A stretch of 64,000 nt of DNA from contig NZ_JAGSHX010000006.1 in the NCBI RefSeq assembly GCF_018138715.1, positions 5,146,001 through 5,210,000 on the forward strand, read 5' to 3'. A model generated the notes under the pieces. It ran no database searches and had not been told where the DNA came from. It saw nothing but the letters and a program-made list of their open reading frames with translations. A program made the position numbers and the translations under genes. Positions 36,082-47,204 of this stretch are shown here, piece by piece. Source of the DNA: Streptomyces asiaticus. GTDB taxonomy: Bacteria > Actinomycetota > Actinomycetes > Streptomycetales > Streptomycetaceae. Every line of letters starts with the position of its first letter. Within the stretch, counting starts at the first letter, position 1.

Positions 36082-37092
36082 GTGAGCTTCGTCGGGCCCT
36101 TGGGGCTGAGCGTGCGGGACCGGACTCTGGAAGCCGACACCCAGGCCGGGCTGACGGCGGTCGAAGAGGGCCTGCTGGAGGCCACGAAAAGCGATGTGCC
36201 CTTCATCACGGAGGCCGCCCAGCATCTGGTGCGGGCCGGGGGGAAGCGGTTCCGGCCCCTGCTGGTGCTGCTGGCCGCCCAGTTCGGTGACCCCCACGCG
36301 CCCGGAGTGGTGCCCTCGGCCGTGGTCGTCGAGCTCACCCATCTGGCGACGTTGTACCACGACGATGTGATGGACGAGGCGGATGTGCGGCGCGGCGTCT
36401 CCAGCGCCAACGCCCGCTGGGGCAACTCGGTGGCCGTCCTCACCGGCGACTTCCTCTTCGCCCGGGCCTCGCACATCCTGGCCGACCTGGGCCCCGAGGC
36501 GGTGCGGATCCAGGCCGAGGCGTTCGAGCGGCTGGTCACCGGCCAGATCCTGGAGACGGCGGGCCCCCGCGACGGCCGTGACCCGGTCGAGCACTACCTG
36601 GATGTGCTGGCCGGCAAGACGGGCTCGCTGATCGCCGTCTCGGGCCGGTTCGGCGCGATGATGTCGGGCGCCGACGAGAGCATCGTCAGCATCCTCACCC
36701 AGTACGGCGAGCGGCTCGGCATGGCCTTCCAGCTCGCCGACGACGTGCTGGACATCGCCAGCGACAGCCATGAGTCCGGTAAGACCCCCGGCACCGATCT
36801 GCGCGAGGGCGTGGCCACCCTGCCCGTGCTCTATGTGCGGGAGCAGGCCGGGGCGACCGGCTCGGCCGAGGACCGCGAGCTGTGCGAACTGCTCGCGGGC
36901 GATCTCACCGATGACGCGCGCCATGCCGAGGTCCTGCGGCGGCTGCGCGCCCATCCGGCGCTGGAGCGGGCCCGCCGGGTCACGGTCCGCTATGCGGCGG
37001 AGGCCCGTTCGATGCTGGCGCCGCTGCCCGAGGGCCCGGCGAAGGCGGCCCTGGAGGGGCTGTGCGACGCGGTGGTCCACCGGGCCGGGTGA
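36082..37092 (+). CDS. Long-chain polyprenyl diphosphate synthase
   Basis: 336 residues, trans-isoprenyl diphosphate synthase. The first Asp-rich motif is H-D-D-V-M-D-E-A-D (Asp94, Asp95, Asp98) and the second is L-A-D-D-V-L-D. G-G-K-R-F-R-P gives the allylic-substrate Lys/Arg. Small residues before the first motif (T-H-L-A-T-L-Y) leave room for a long chain. AGGAG (36071-36075) fixes the GTG at 36082. It most likely makes the menaquinone side chain, which fits the quinone genes nearby. Chain length cannot be read with certainty. Confidence 0.9.
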   Translation: MSFVGPLGLSVRDRTLEADTQAGLTAVEEGLLEATKSDVPFITEAAQHLVRAGGKRFRPLLVLLAAQFGDPHAPGVVPSAVVVELTHLATLYHDDVMDEADVRRGVSSANARWGNSVAVLTGDFLFARASHILADLGPEAVRIQAEAFERLVTGQILETAGPRDGRDPVEHYLDVLAGKTGSLIAVSGRFGAMMSGADESIVSILTQYGERLGMAFQLADDVLDIASDSHESGKTPGTDLREGVATLPVLYVREQAGATGSAEDRELCELLAGDLTDDARHAEVLRRLRAHPALERARRVTVRYAAEARSMLAPLPEGPAKAALEGLCDAVVHRAG

Positions 37093-37122
37093 CCCCGCGC
37101 CACCGGGCCGGGTGACCCCGCC
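37077..37122 (+). repeat. 23-base tandem duplication across a stop codon
   Basis: Units 37077-37099 and 37100-37122 are 22 of 23 identical and both contain CCACCGGGCCGGGTGACCCC. The first holds the last codons and TGA of the polyprenyl synthase gene. The remainder of the gap to 37335 shows only an A/T-richer promoter-like patch (37225-37255). Confidence 0.8.
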
Positions 37123-37335
37123 AGACGCCCGATCCACCCCGACCGGCCCCTGACTCCCGGTGGAGCGGCGTCATACCCGAGCATTACGCCGAGGTGATCC
37201 TGAGGGCTGACGCGCCACGTCGAACGATTTGGTGGGATGAAAAGACCACCACATGGCGGGATCGGGTGACAATGGCCCGAGAGGTGGACGAGTGCAAGCT
37301 GACGAACCGCCGCCGACGACGGAGGTAGAGCACAC

Positions 37336-38580
37336 ATGGCACGGATCCGACCGACACAGGTCGCCGACGACGGCTTCTGGGATGAAGAGCGGCCATCACG
37401 AGGGAAGAAGGCCGCCCGGTACGCCGCCCCGGTCGCTGTCGCGGGCATCGCGGCCGCGACCATAGGACTGGTCCCGGCGCTCGCCAGCACCGGCGACCCC
37501 AACCTGCCGAAGATCTCGGCGCAAGAGCTCATCAGCAAGATGGCGGCATCGGACGCCCAGCAGATGTCCGGTTCGGTGAAGATCACCACCGATCTGGGCA
37601 TCCCCTCGCTCCCCGGCGGCGGCTCCATCGCCGACCTCGGCGGGGCACGGGGCGGCGACGCGTCCGCCGCGCCCGAGTCCAAGCTGATGGAGCTGATCTC
37701 CGGCTCCCACACCCTGCGGGTGGCCTCCGACGGCCCCGACAAGCAGCGGGTGTCGATCGTCGAGAACGCCGCCGAGTACAGCATGATCCACAACGGCGGC
37801 GAGATCTGGGCGTACGACAGCGGGAGCAACTCCGCCTACCACGCCACCGCCCCGAAGGACGCGAAGGCCAAGGGCGACCACCGGCGGGAGGTGCCGAAGG
37901 ACCTGCGGGACGTCACGCCCCAGGAGATGGCCAAGACGCTGCTCTCCTCCGTGGACGACACCACCGATGTGACCGTCGACGGCACCTCCCGGGTCGCCGG
38001 GCGGGACGCGTACGACCTGCTGATCAAGCCCAAGCAGAACAGCGACTCCACGATCGGGTCCGTCCGTATCGCGGTGGACGCGGACAACGGTGTCCCGCTG
38101 AAGTTCACGCTCTCCCCGAAGAGCGGCGGCAAGGCAATCGTCGACGTGGGCTTCACCAACGTGGACTTCGGCAAGCCCAAGGCGAGCACCTTTGACTTCA
38201 CGCCGCCCAAGGGCGCCAAGGTCACCGAGGAGCCCAAGGCCGACCATAAGAACACCCCGAAGGACTTCGGCGGCAAGGACTTCAAGGACGCCCGGAGCGC
38301 CCTGTCCGGGCTGAAGGTCGTCGGCGAGGGCTGGGACTCGGTCGCCAGGCTCGACACCCCCGGCGGCGCCGCGGCGTCCGAGACCCCCGGCGGCGACAGC
38401 GGCCCGGGCGCGGCCTCCGGCCTCCTCGGCGGCTTCGGCAAGGAGGTCAAGGGGAAGTTCGGCTCGGGCACCGTGATCAGCACCCGGCTGGTGAACGCGC
38501 TGCTCACCGAGGACGGCAAGGTGTTCGTCGGCGCGGTCGACAAGGACGCCCTGGTCAAGGCCGCCAACGCGGCCAAGTGA
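37336..38580 (+). CDS. LolA-like secreted protein
   Basis: 414 residues. A cytoplasmic basic start, one hydrophobic segment (about 29-50) and a large exported part. The exported region has the LolA/LppX-type pattern of a lipid-binding half barrel: an N-terminal helix (S-A-Q-E-L-I-S-K-M), then strands ending in V-D-V-G-F-T-N-V-D-F-G-K-P and F-D-F-T-P-P-K-G-A-K-V, a phrase shared by the family. The C-terminal 120 residues form a separate piece with a Gly/Ser-rich linker. It precedes an ABC exporter, with which it may work. Confidence 0.8.
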   Translation: MARIRPTQVADDGFWDEERPSRGKKAARYAAPVAVAGIAAATIGLVPALASTGDPNLPKISAQELISKMAASDAQQMSGSVKITTDLGIPSLPGGGSIADLGGARGGDASAAPESKLMELISGSHTLRVASDGPDKQRVSIVENAAEYSMIHNGGEIWAYDSGSNSAYHATAPKDAKAKGDHRREVPKDLRDVTPQEMAKTLLSSVDDTTDVTVDGTSRVAGRDAYDLLIKPKQNSDSTIGSVRIAVDADNGVPLKFTLSPKSGGKAIVDVGFTNVDFGKPKASTFDFTPPKGAKVTEEPKADHKNTPKDFGGKDFKDARSALSGLKVVGEGWDSVARLDTPGGAAASETPGGDSGPGAASGLLGGFGKEVKGKFGSGTVISTRLVNALLTEDGKVFVGAVDKDALVKAANAAK

Positions 38581-38613
38581 GCCCACTGGGCTCGTAAGGC
38601 GCGGTGACGGACG

Positions 38614-38664
38614 ACGTAGGCCGCGGATACGAGGCAGCACACGTAGGGCGCGGATACGACGCAG
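38614..38664 (+). repeat. 24-base direct repeat before the ABC exporter
   Basis: ACGTAGGCCGCGGATACGAG, with CAG shortly after, at 38614-38637, recurs at 38641-38664 with two changes and a period of 27 bases. Each copy contains GGATAC, a -10-like hexamer. The second copy ends 15 bases before the GTG at 38680. Confidence 0.65.
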
Positions 38665-38679
38665 AACGAAGGGGAGCCC

Positions 38680-39649
<970 letters not shown>

Positions 39650-39663
<14 letters not shown>

Positions 39664-40597
39664 CGAGACGAGGGTGGCCGGCACCGGCGTACCCAAGACG
39701 GCCCACACCGGCGCACCGGCCGAGAGGACGGCGAACCCGTCCCGCCCGAACCCCCTGTGGGCCCTGGCGCTCTTCCGCTCCGAGCTGACCGTCACCCTCC
39801 GCCGCTGGCGGACCCTGGTGCTGCTCGGAGTGCTCGCGCTGATCCCGATCCTCATCGGCATCGCGGTGAAGATCGAGACCAGCGACGGCGGCAGCTTCGG
39901 CGGCGGCCATGGGGGAGAGGGGGAGGGACCCGCCTTCTTCGCGCAGATCACCAACAACGGGATCTTCCTGGTCTTCGCGTCACTGGCGGCGACGCTGCCG
40001 GTCTTCCTGCCGATGGTGATCGGCGTGATCGCCGGTGACGCCATCGCCGGTGAGGCGGGCTCCGGGACGCTGCGCTATCTGCTGGTCGCCCCCGCCGGAC
40101 GGACCCGTCTGCTGCTGGCCAAGTTCACCACCACCATGGCCTTCTGCCTGATCGCGACCCTGGTGGTGGCCCTCTCGAGCCTGGTGACGGGGGCGCTGCT
40201 GTTCCCGCTCGGCGATGTCACGCTGATCTCGGGCATCACCGTCTCGTTCGACGAAGCGCTGCTCAGAGCGCTCGGCGTGGCCGCCCTGGTGGCCCTGTCG
40301 CTGGTGGGGATCGCCACGGTGGGGCTGTTCATCTCCACCCTCACCAACAGCGGGATCGCGGCCATGGCCACGACGGTGGGGCTGGTGGTCACCACGCAGA
40401 TCCTCGACACCATCCCGCAGCTGCACGCGATCCACCCGTATCTCTTCCCGCACTACTGGCTCAGCTTCGCCGATCTCCTCCGCGAGCCGGTCTACTGGGA
40501 CGAGTTGGTCAAGAACCTGGGGCTACAGGGGCTGTACGTGGCCGTGTTCGGCTCGGCGGCCTGGGCCCGGTTCACCGCGAAGGACATAACGGCCTGA
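39650..40597 (+). CDS. ABC transporter permease, ABC-2 type
   Basis: 315 residues. A hydrophilic N-terminus is followed by six membrane helices, with the ABC-2 phrase I-A-G-D-A-I-A-G-E-A-G-S-G-T-L-R-Y-L-L and a large outside loop rich in Gly (S-F-G-G-G-H-G-G-E-G-E-G) after helix 1. It partners the ATPase before it. A short CTGAGCGG repeat run follows its stop. Confidence 0.9.
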
Positions 40598-40676
40598 GTG
40601 ACCTGAGCGGTCTGGGCTACCTGAGCGGCCGAAGCGGCCTGAGCCCGCGGAACCGAACACGGCACATCATCCGGGA

Positions 40677-41813
<1,137 letters not shown>

Positions 41814-42905
41814 TCACCCGCCGGATATCGGTCCCGGCCGGGCATCGGGCACGGCGGCGTCCGAGACGACGTCCGACGCGGCGACCTCCGGCACGACGGC
41901 CTCGGGTACGACGGCCTCCGGCACGACATCCGGGTCCGGAACCACATCGGCCTCCACTGTCGCGGACAGCGCCCCCGCCCGCGCGGCGGCGTCGGCCAGC
42001 GCCCGCCGCGCCCGCCGGGCGGTGCGCAGCGCGTCCCAGGTCAGCAGCGCGAGCGCGAGCCAGACAAGGGCGAAGCCCGCCCACCGTTCGGGTGGCATCG
42101 ACTCGTGGAAGACGACGAGCCCGAGGACGAACTGGAAGGTCGGCGCCACGTACTGGAGCATCCCGATCGTCGACAGCGGCAGCCGCACCGCCGAGGCCCC
42201 GAAGCAGATCAGCGGCAGCGCCGTGACGAAGCCGCAGCTCGCCAGCAGCGCCGCGTGCCCGGCGCCCTCGCTCGCGAACGTGCTGCCGCCGTGCGTTCCG
42301 AGCCAGATCAGGAAGCCGAGCGCGGGCAGGAACTGCACGGCGGTCTCGGCGGCCAGCGACTCCAGCCCGTCGAGACCGACCCGCTTCTTGGCCAGCCCGT
42401 ACGTCGCGAAGCTGAAGGCGAGGGTGAGCGCGATCCACGGCAGCTTGCCGTAGCCCACCGTCAGCACGGCCACGGCCACCACCCCGACGCCGACCGCCGC
42501 CCACTGCGCGGGCCGCAGCCGCTCACGCAGCAGCAGCACCCCGAAGGCGATGCTGACCAGCGGATTGATGAAGTATCCGAGCGCGGTCTCCACCACATGC
42601 CCGCTGTTGACGCCCCAGATGTACAGGCCCCAGTTGACCGAGATCACGGTCGCGGCGAGCGCGATCATGCCCAGCCGCCGGGGCTGCCGCAGCAGCGGCC
42701 GTATCCAGCTCCAGCGGCGCAGCACCAGCAGCACCAGACCGACGGCCGCCAGTGACCACACCATCCGGTGGGCGAGGATCTCCACCGCCGCGGCGGGCTC
42801 CAGCAGCGGCCAGAAGAGCGGCACCAGCCCCCAGATGCCGTACGCCGCGAAGCCGTAGAGGAGACCGGCGCGATCGACGCGGTCCTGCTGGTCCTGCGGC
42901 GTCAC
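41814..42905 (-). CDS. rarD: EamA transporter, RarD type
   Basis: 363 residues with ten predicted membrane helices. The start Q-D-R-V-D-R-A-G-L-L-Y-G-F-A-A-Y-G-I-W-G-L-V-P-L and the second-half phrase G-M-L-Q-Y-V-A-P-T are RarD hallmarks. The GTG at 42905 has GAGGG before it; earlier codons come from the adjacent hairpin. The last 60 residues are an Ala/Val/Pro tail with repeated V-V-P-E-A. Substrate unknown. Confidence 0.88.
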   Translation of the reverse strand: MTPQDQQDRVDRAGLLYGFAAYGIWGLVPLFWPLLEPAAAVEILAHRMVWSLAAVGLVLLVLRRWSWIRPLLRQPRRLGMIALAATVISVNWGLYIWGVNSGHVVETALGYFINPLVSIAFGVLLLRERLRPAQWAAVGVGVVAVAVLTVGYGKLPWIALTLAFSFATYGLAKKRVGLDGLESLAAETAVQFLPALGFLIWLGTHGGSTFASEGAGHAALLASCGFVTALPLICFGASAVRLPLSTIGMLQYVAPTFQFVLGLVVFHESMPPERWAGFALVWLALALLTWDALRTARRARRALADAAARAGALSATVEADVVPDPDVVPEAVVPEAVVPEVAASDVVSDAAVPDARPGPISGG

Positions 42906-42975
42906 GGCACCCTCCCCGACGGCATGACGAGCCCCCGGCGGGCCCGTTCCGAGGCTCCGAAGGTAGCGCTGGTGA

Positions 42976-43023
42976 GGCCCGCCTGTCATTCCCGTATCGG
43001 GATACGGTGATGACAGGCGGGCC
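42976..43023 (-). terminator. Large two-tier hairpin between rarD and the quinone reductase
   Basis: GGCCCGCCTGTCAT (42976-42989) and ATGACAGGCGGGCC (43010-43023) are perfect 14-base inverted arms. Inside them CCGTATC (42992-42998) and GATACGG (43001-43007) form a second stem. It begins 20 bases beyond the stop of the upstream minus-strand gene, as a terminator would. Confidence 0.75.
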
Positions 43024-43042
43024 ATGGTGCGTACGGGGCGGG

Positions 43043-43900
43043 TCAGCCCTTGAGCGCGGCCGCCACCGAGTCCGCGATGGGCGTGGTCGGACGGCCTATG
43101 AGCCGGGACAGATCGCCCGGGGTGGCGTCCAGCCGGCCGCGCTCGATGGCCGCCTCGACATCGGAGAGGATCACGGCGAACGGCTCGGGGACGCCCGCGC
43201 CGGTGAGGATGGACTGGTACTCGGCGGGGGAGACGGCGCCGTAGACGATCTCCTTGCCGGACTGCCGGGCGACCACCTCGGCGTACTCGGCGAAGCCCCA
43301 GGCGGTGTCGCCGGACAGCTCGTACGCCTTGCCCTCGTGGCCCTCACCGGTCAGGACGGCGACGGCGGCCGCCGCGTAGTCGGCGCGCGCGGCGGAGGCG
43401 ACCCGGCCCTCGCCCGCGGCGCCCACGACGGCACCGTGCTCCAGGACGGTGGAGAGGTTCTCGGTGTAGTTCTCGTTGTACCAGCCGTTGCGCAGCAGCA
43501 CATACGGCAGACCGGAGTCGGTGATCGCCTGCTCGGTGACCTTGTGCTCATCAGCCAGCGAGAAGTCGGCGGCGGGGCCGCCCAGGATGCTGGTGTAGGC
43601 GAGCAGCGCGACGCCGGCCTCCTTGGCGGCGTCGATCACGGCCTGGTGCTGCGGCACCCGCTGCCCGACCTCGCTGCCGGAGATCAGCAGCACCTTGTCG
43701 CCGGCGGCGAAGGCGCCGGCGAGCGTCTCGGGCCGGTTGTAGTCGGCCACGTGCAGCCGCACCCCGCGGTCGGCGAGGTCGGCGGCCTTCGCGGTGTCGC
43801 GCACGACCGCGGTGATCTGGTCGGCGGGAACCTTCTCCAGCAGCCCCTCGACGACGAGGCGGCCGAGGTGGCCGGTGGCTCCGGTGACGACGATGCTCAT
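43043..43900 (-). CDS. qorB: NAD(P)H:quinone reductase-like protein (QorB/NmrA type)
   Basis: 285 residues, the same length as E. coli QorB (YtfG). It starts with the NAD(P) motif V-T-G-A-T-G-H-L-G. Phrases shared with QorB are S-G-S-E-V-G-Q-R-V-P-Q-H, A-Y-T-S-I-L, L-R-N-G-W-Y-N-E-N-Y, R-A-D-Y-A-A-A-A and L-I-G-R-P-T-T. AGGAGAG precedes the ATG. It probably reduces quinones with NADPH in the cytosol; an azoreductase-like activity is an alternative. Confidence 0.85.
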   Translation of the reverse strand: MSIVVTGATGHLGRLVVEGLLEKVPADQITAVVRDTAKAADLADRGVRLHVADYNRPETLAGAFAAGDKVLLISGSEVGQRVPQHQAVIDAAKEAGVALLAYTSILGGPAADFSLADEHKVTEQAITDSGLPYVLLRNGWYNENYTENLSTVLEHGAVVGAAGEGRVASAARADYAAAAVAVLTGEGHEGKAYELSGDTAWGFAEYAEVVARQSGKEIVYGAVSPAEYQSILTGAGVPEPFAVILSDVEAAIERGRLDATPGDLSRLIGRPTTPIADSVAAALKG

Positions 43901-43989
43901 ATGTGTGACTCTCCTGGTTCGGGATCGACACACCCACCATAAGGGAAGCGCTAACCAAGAGAAAGGTACTTCCGGTTATGTAAGTGTGT

Positions 43990-46014
43990 TCATTCGGAGC
44001 CGGGCCGCTCCCCGGGCTCGTGCTCCCCGGGTTCCCGCTGCCCGGCCTCCCGCTCCCGCGGCCCCCGCTCCCGTGCCGCGAGGCTGACGGCGAACGGCAG
44101 GATCGTCACCGCGACGCCCGGCAGCCGCTCCAGCGCCTTGGCCAGTGACTCCGCCGTGCCCCTGTGCAGCAGCTTGCCCAGCGGGGAGGCATAGGTGCGG
44201 CGCGGCACCAGCAGGGTCAGCGCGGTCTGGCCGTCCTCGGTGGTACGGGCCGCCAGCTCCCTCACCGCGTGGCGCAGCCGCCGGTCCGGGCACTCCACGA
44301 CCTCCAGCGCGGCCGTCACCCCAGCCGTGGCCTCCCAGCGCGCCATCAGCCGCCGGGCATGGGCCTCGTCCACCATGAAGTGCACCGCGCGGACCTCGTC
44401 GGGCCGCAGCTCATGCGCGTACCGCAGCGCCTTGACCGTCGCCAGGTCGATGCTGTCCGCCAGGACGAAGACCACATGGCGCCGCCAGCGCGGGACGTCG
44501 TCCCCGGGGCGTGGCACCGCCTCCAGGGCGGCCGCCTCCGCGCGGTACTCGCGGTTGATCCGGATCAGCGCCCAGACCCCGAGCGGGAAGACCACCACGA
44601 CCAGCCAGGCGCCCTCGGTGAACTTGGTGATCCCGAAGATCAGCACCACGGCCGCGGAGACCACCGCGGTGATGAAGTTCACCGCGACCTTCCACGTCCG
44701 CCCCGGCTCCCGGCGCCGCAGATGATAGGCCGTCATCCCGGCCCCGGCCATGGTGAAGGCGGTGAACACCCCGATCGCGTACAGCGCCACCAGCCGGTCC
44801 ACATTGGCCTCGGTGACCACCAGCAGCGCCAGCGCCACCACGGCCAGCGACACGATCCCGTTGGAGAAGGCCAGCCGGTGGCCGCGCCGGGTCAGCTGCC
44901 GGGGCAGAAAGCGGTCCTCGGCCACGAAGCTGGCCAGGAAGGGGAAGCCGGTGAAGGGCGTGTTGGCGCCCGTGTAGAGGATGAGCGCGGTCGCCAGCTG
45001 GACGAACGCCAGCCCCAGGGCGCCCAGTACCCCGCCGCCGAAGACCAGATGGGCCTCCTGCGCGAGAACGGTCGGGGTGCCGTCCCGGTACGGGATGGCG
45101 TGGGTGAAGTGGGCCAGGGCGGAGACCCCGAGGACCAGCGTGCCCAGGACGCAGCTCATCGTGACCAGCGTGCGGCGGGCGTTGCGGCCCTTGGGGTCGC
45201 GGAAGACGGAGACGCTGTTGGAGATCGCCTCCAGACCGGTCAGCGAGGAGCCGCCGTTGGCGAACGAGCGCAGCACGATGAAGAGCGAGGCGCCGTAGAG
45301 CCAGCCGCTGCCCGCGGTGCCCAGGGGCATGGCGCCCGCCGCGTGCACATCGGCGTGCGGCAGCGTCCCGGCCAGGCCGCGGATCACGCCGACCACCAGC
45401 ATCAGGCCGACGGCGAGGATGAACAGGTAGGCGGGCACCATGAAGACCCGCCCGGCCTCCCGCAGTCCGCGCAGATTCCCGTAGGCGAGGATCAGGATCA
45501 CCAAGGCGCTCAGGGGCAGTTGGAGATGGTCGATACCGGTCCAGGTGCCGCCGACGAGATGGGCGAACGAGATGATCGCGTTGGTGCCCGCCGAGACCTG
45601 GACCGCGACGGTGACGATGTAGTCCACCAGCAGCGCCACGGACGCGATCTGGGCGATGTCCGGGCCGAAGTTCTCCCGCGCCACCACATACGAGCCGCCG
45701 GCCCGGGTGTAGATCGTCACCACATCGCTGTAGCAGAGCGTGACCACCAGCAGCACCAGCAGGATCGCCCCGGTCACCGGGAGGATCATGGTGAACGCCG
45801 CGACCCCGATGACCGGCACCAGCACCCGCAGCATCTCCTCGCTGCCGTACGCCGTCGAGGAGATGCAGTCGGAGGCCAGCACGCCCAGCGCGGCCGGATT
45901 GTGCAGCTTCTCGCGCCGGATCCGCTCGGTGACCAGGGGTGGGCCGAGCAGCAGTCGCTTGAGGCGGTAGCCGGGGCGGTCGGGGGGCTGGAGCGGGGCG
46001 GCGGTGTCGGCCAT
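43990..46014 (-). CDS. APC-superfamily transporter, KimA-like potassium importer
   Basis: 674 residues. Twelve membrane helices of the amino acid permease superfamily (residues about 35-460; helix 1 region S-D-C-I-S-S-T-A-Y-G-S-E-E), then a cytosolic domain (R-R-H-V-V-F-V-L-A-D-S-I-D onward) like the regulatory domain of Bacillus KimA, a proton-coupled K+ importer inhibited by c-di-AMP. The extreme C-terminus is a Glu/Arg/Pro/Gly repeat. Amino acid transport remains an alternative. No riboswitch is visible upstream. Confidence 0.75.
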   Translation of the reverse strand: MADTAAPLQPPDRPGYRLKRLLLGPPLVTERIRREKLHNPAALGVLASDCISSTAYGSEEMLRVLVPVIGVAAFTMILPVTGAILLVLLVVTLCYSDVVTIYTRAGGSYVVARENFGPDIAQIASVALLVDYIVTVAVQVSAGTNAIISFAHLVGGTWTGIDHLQLPLSALVILILAYGNLRGLREAGRVFMVPAYLFILAVGLMLVVGVIRGLAGTLPHADVHAAGAMPLGTAGSGWLYGASLFIVLRSFANGGSSLTGLEAISNSVSVFRDPKGRNARRTLVTMSCVLGTLVLGVSALAHFTHAIPYRDGTPTVLAQEAHLVFGGGVLGALGLAFVQLATALILYTGANTPFTGFPFLASFVAEDRFLPRQLTRRGHRLAFSNGIVSLAVVALALLVVTEANVDRLVALYAIGVFTAFTMAGAGMTAYHLRRREPGRTWKVAVNFITAVVSAAVVLIFGITKFTEGAWLVVVVFPLGVWALIRINREYRAEAAALEAVPRPGDDVPRWRRHVVFVLADSIDLATVKALRYAHELRPDEVRAVHFMVDEAHARRLMARWEATAGVTAALEVVECPDRRLRHAVRELAARTTEDGQTALTLLVPRRTYASPLGKLLHRGTAESLAKALERLPGVAVTILPFAVSLAARERGPREREAGQREPGEHEPGERPGSE

Positions 46015-46093
46015 GCGGATAGCAGAACGGGTGCCCGGCCGGGGCGCGGTCAGACGCTCCGGCCGGGCACCCGCCTGTGCCCGTATGTACGAA

Positions 46094-46110
46094 CGCGCCC
46101 GCTGGGCGCG
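46094..46110 (-). terminator. Hairpin after korB
   Basis: CGCGCCC-GCT-GGGCGCG, a 7-base perfect stem, lies 12 bases beyond the korB stop on the minus strand. It probably ends the korAB transcript before the transporter gene. Confidence 0.6.
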
Positions 46111-46121
46111 CTTTACGGGGG

Positions 46122-47196
<1,075 letters not shown>

Positions 47197-47204
<8 letters not shown>

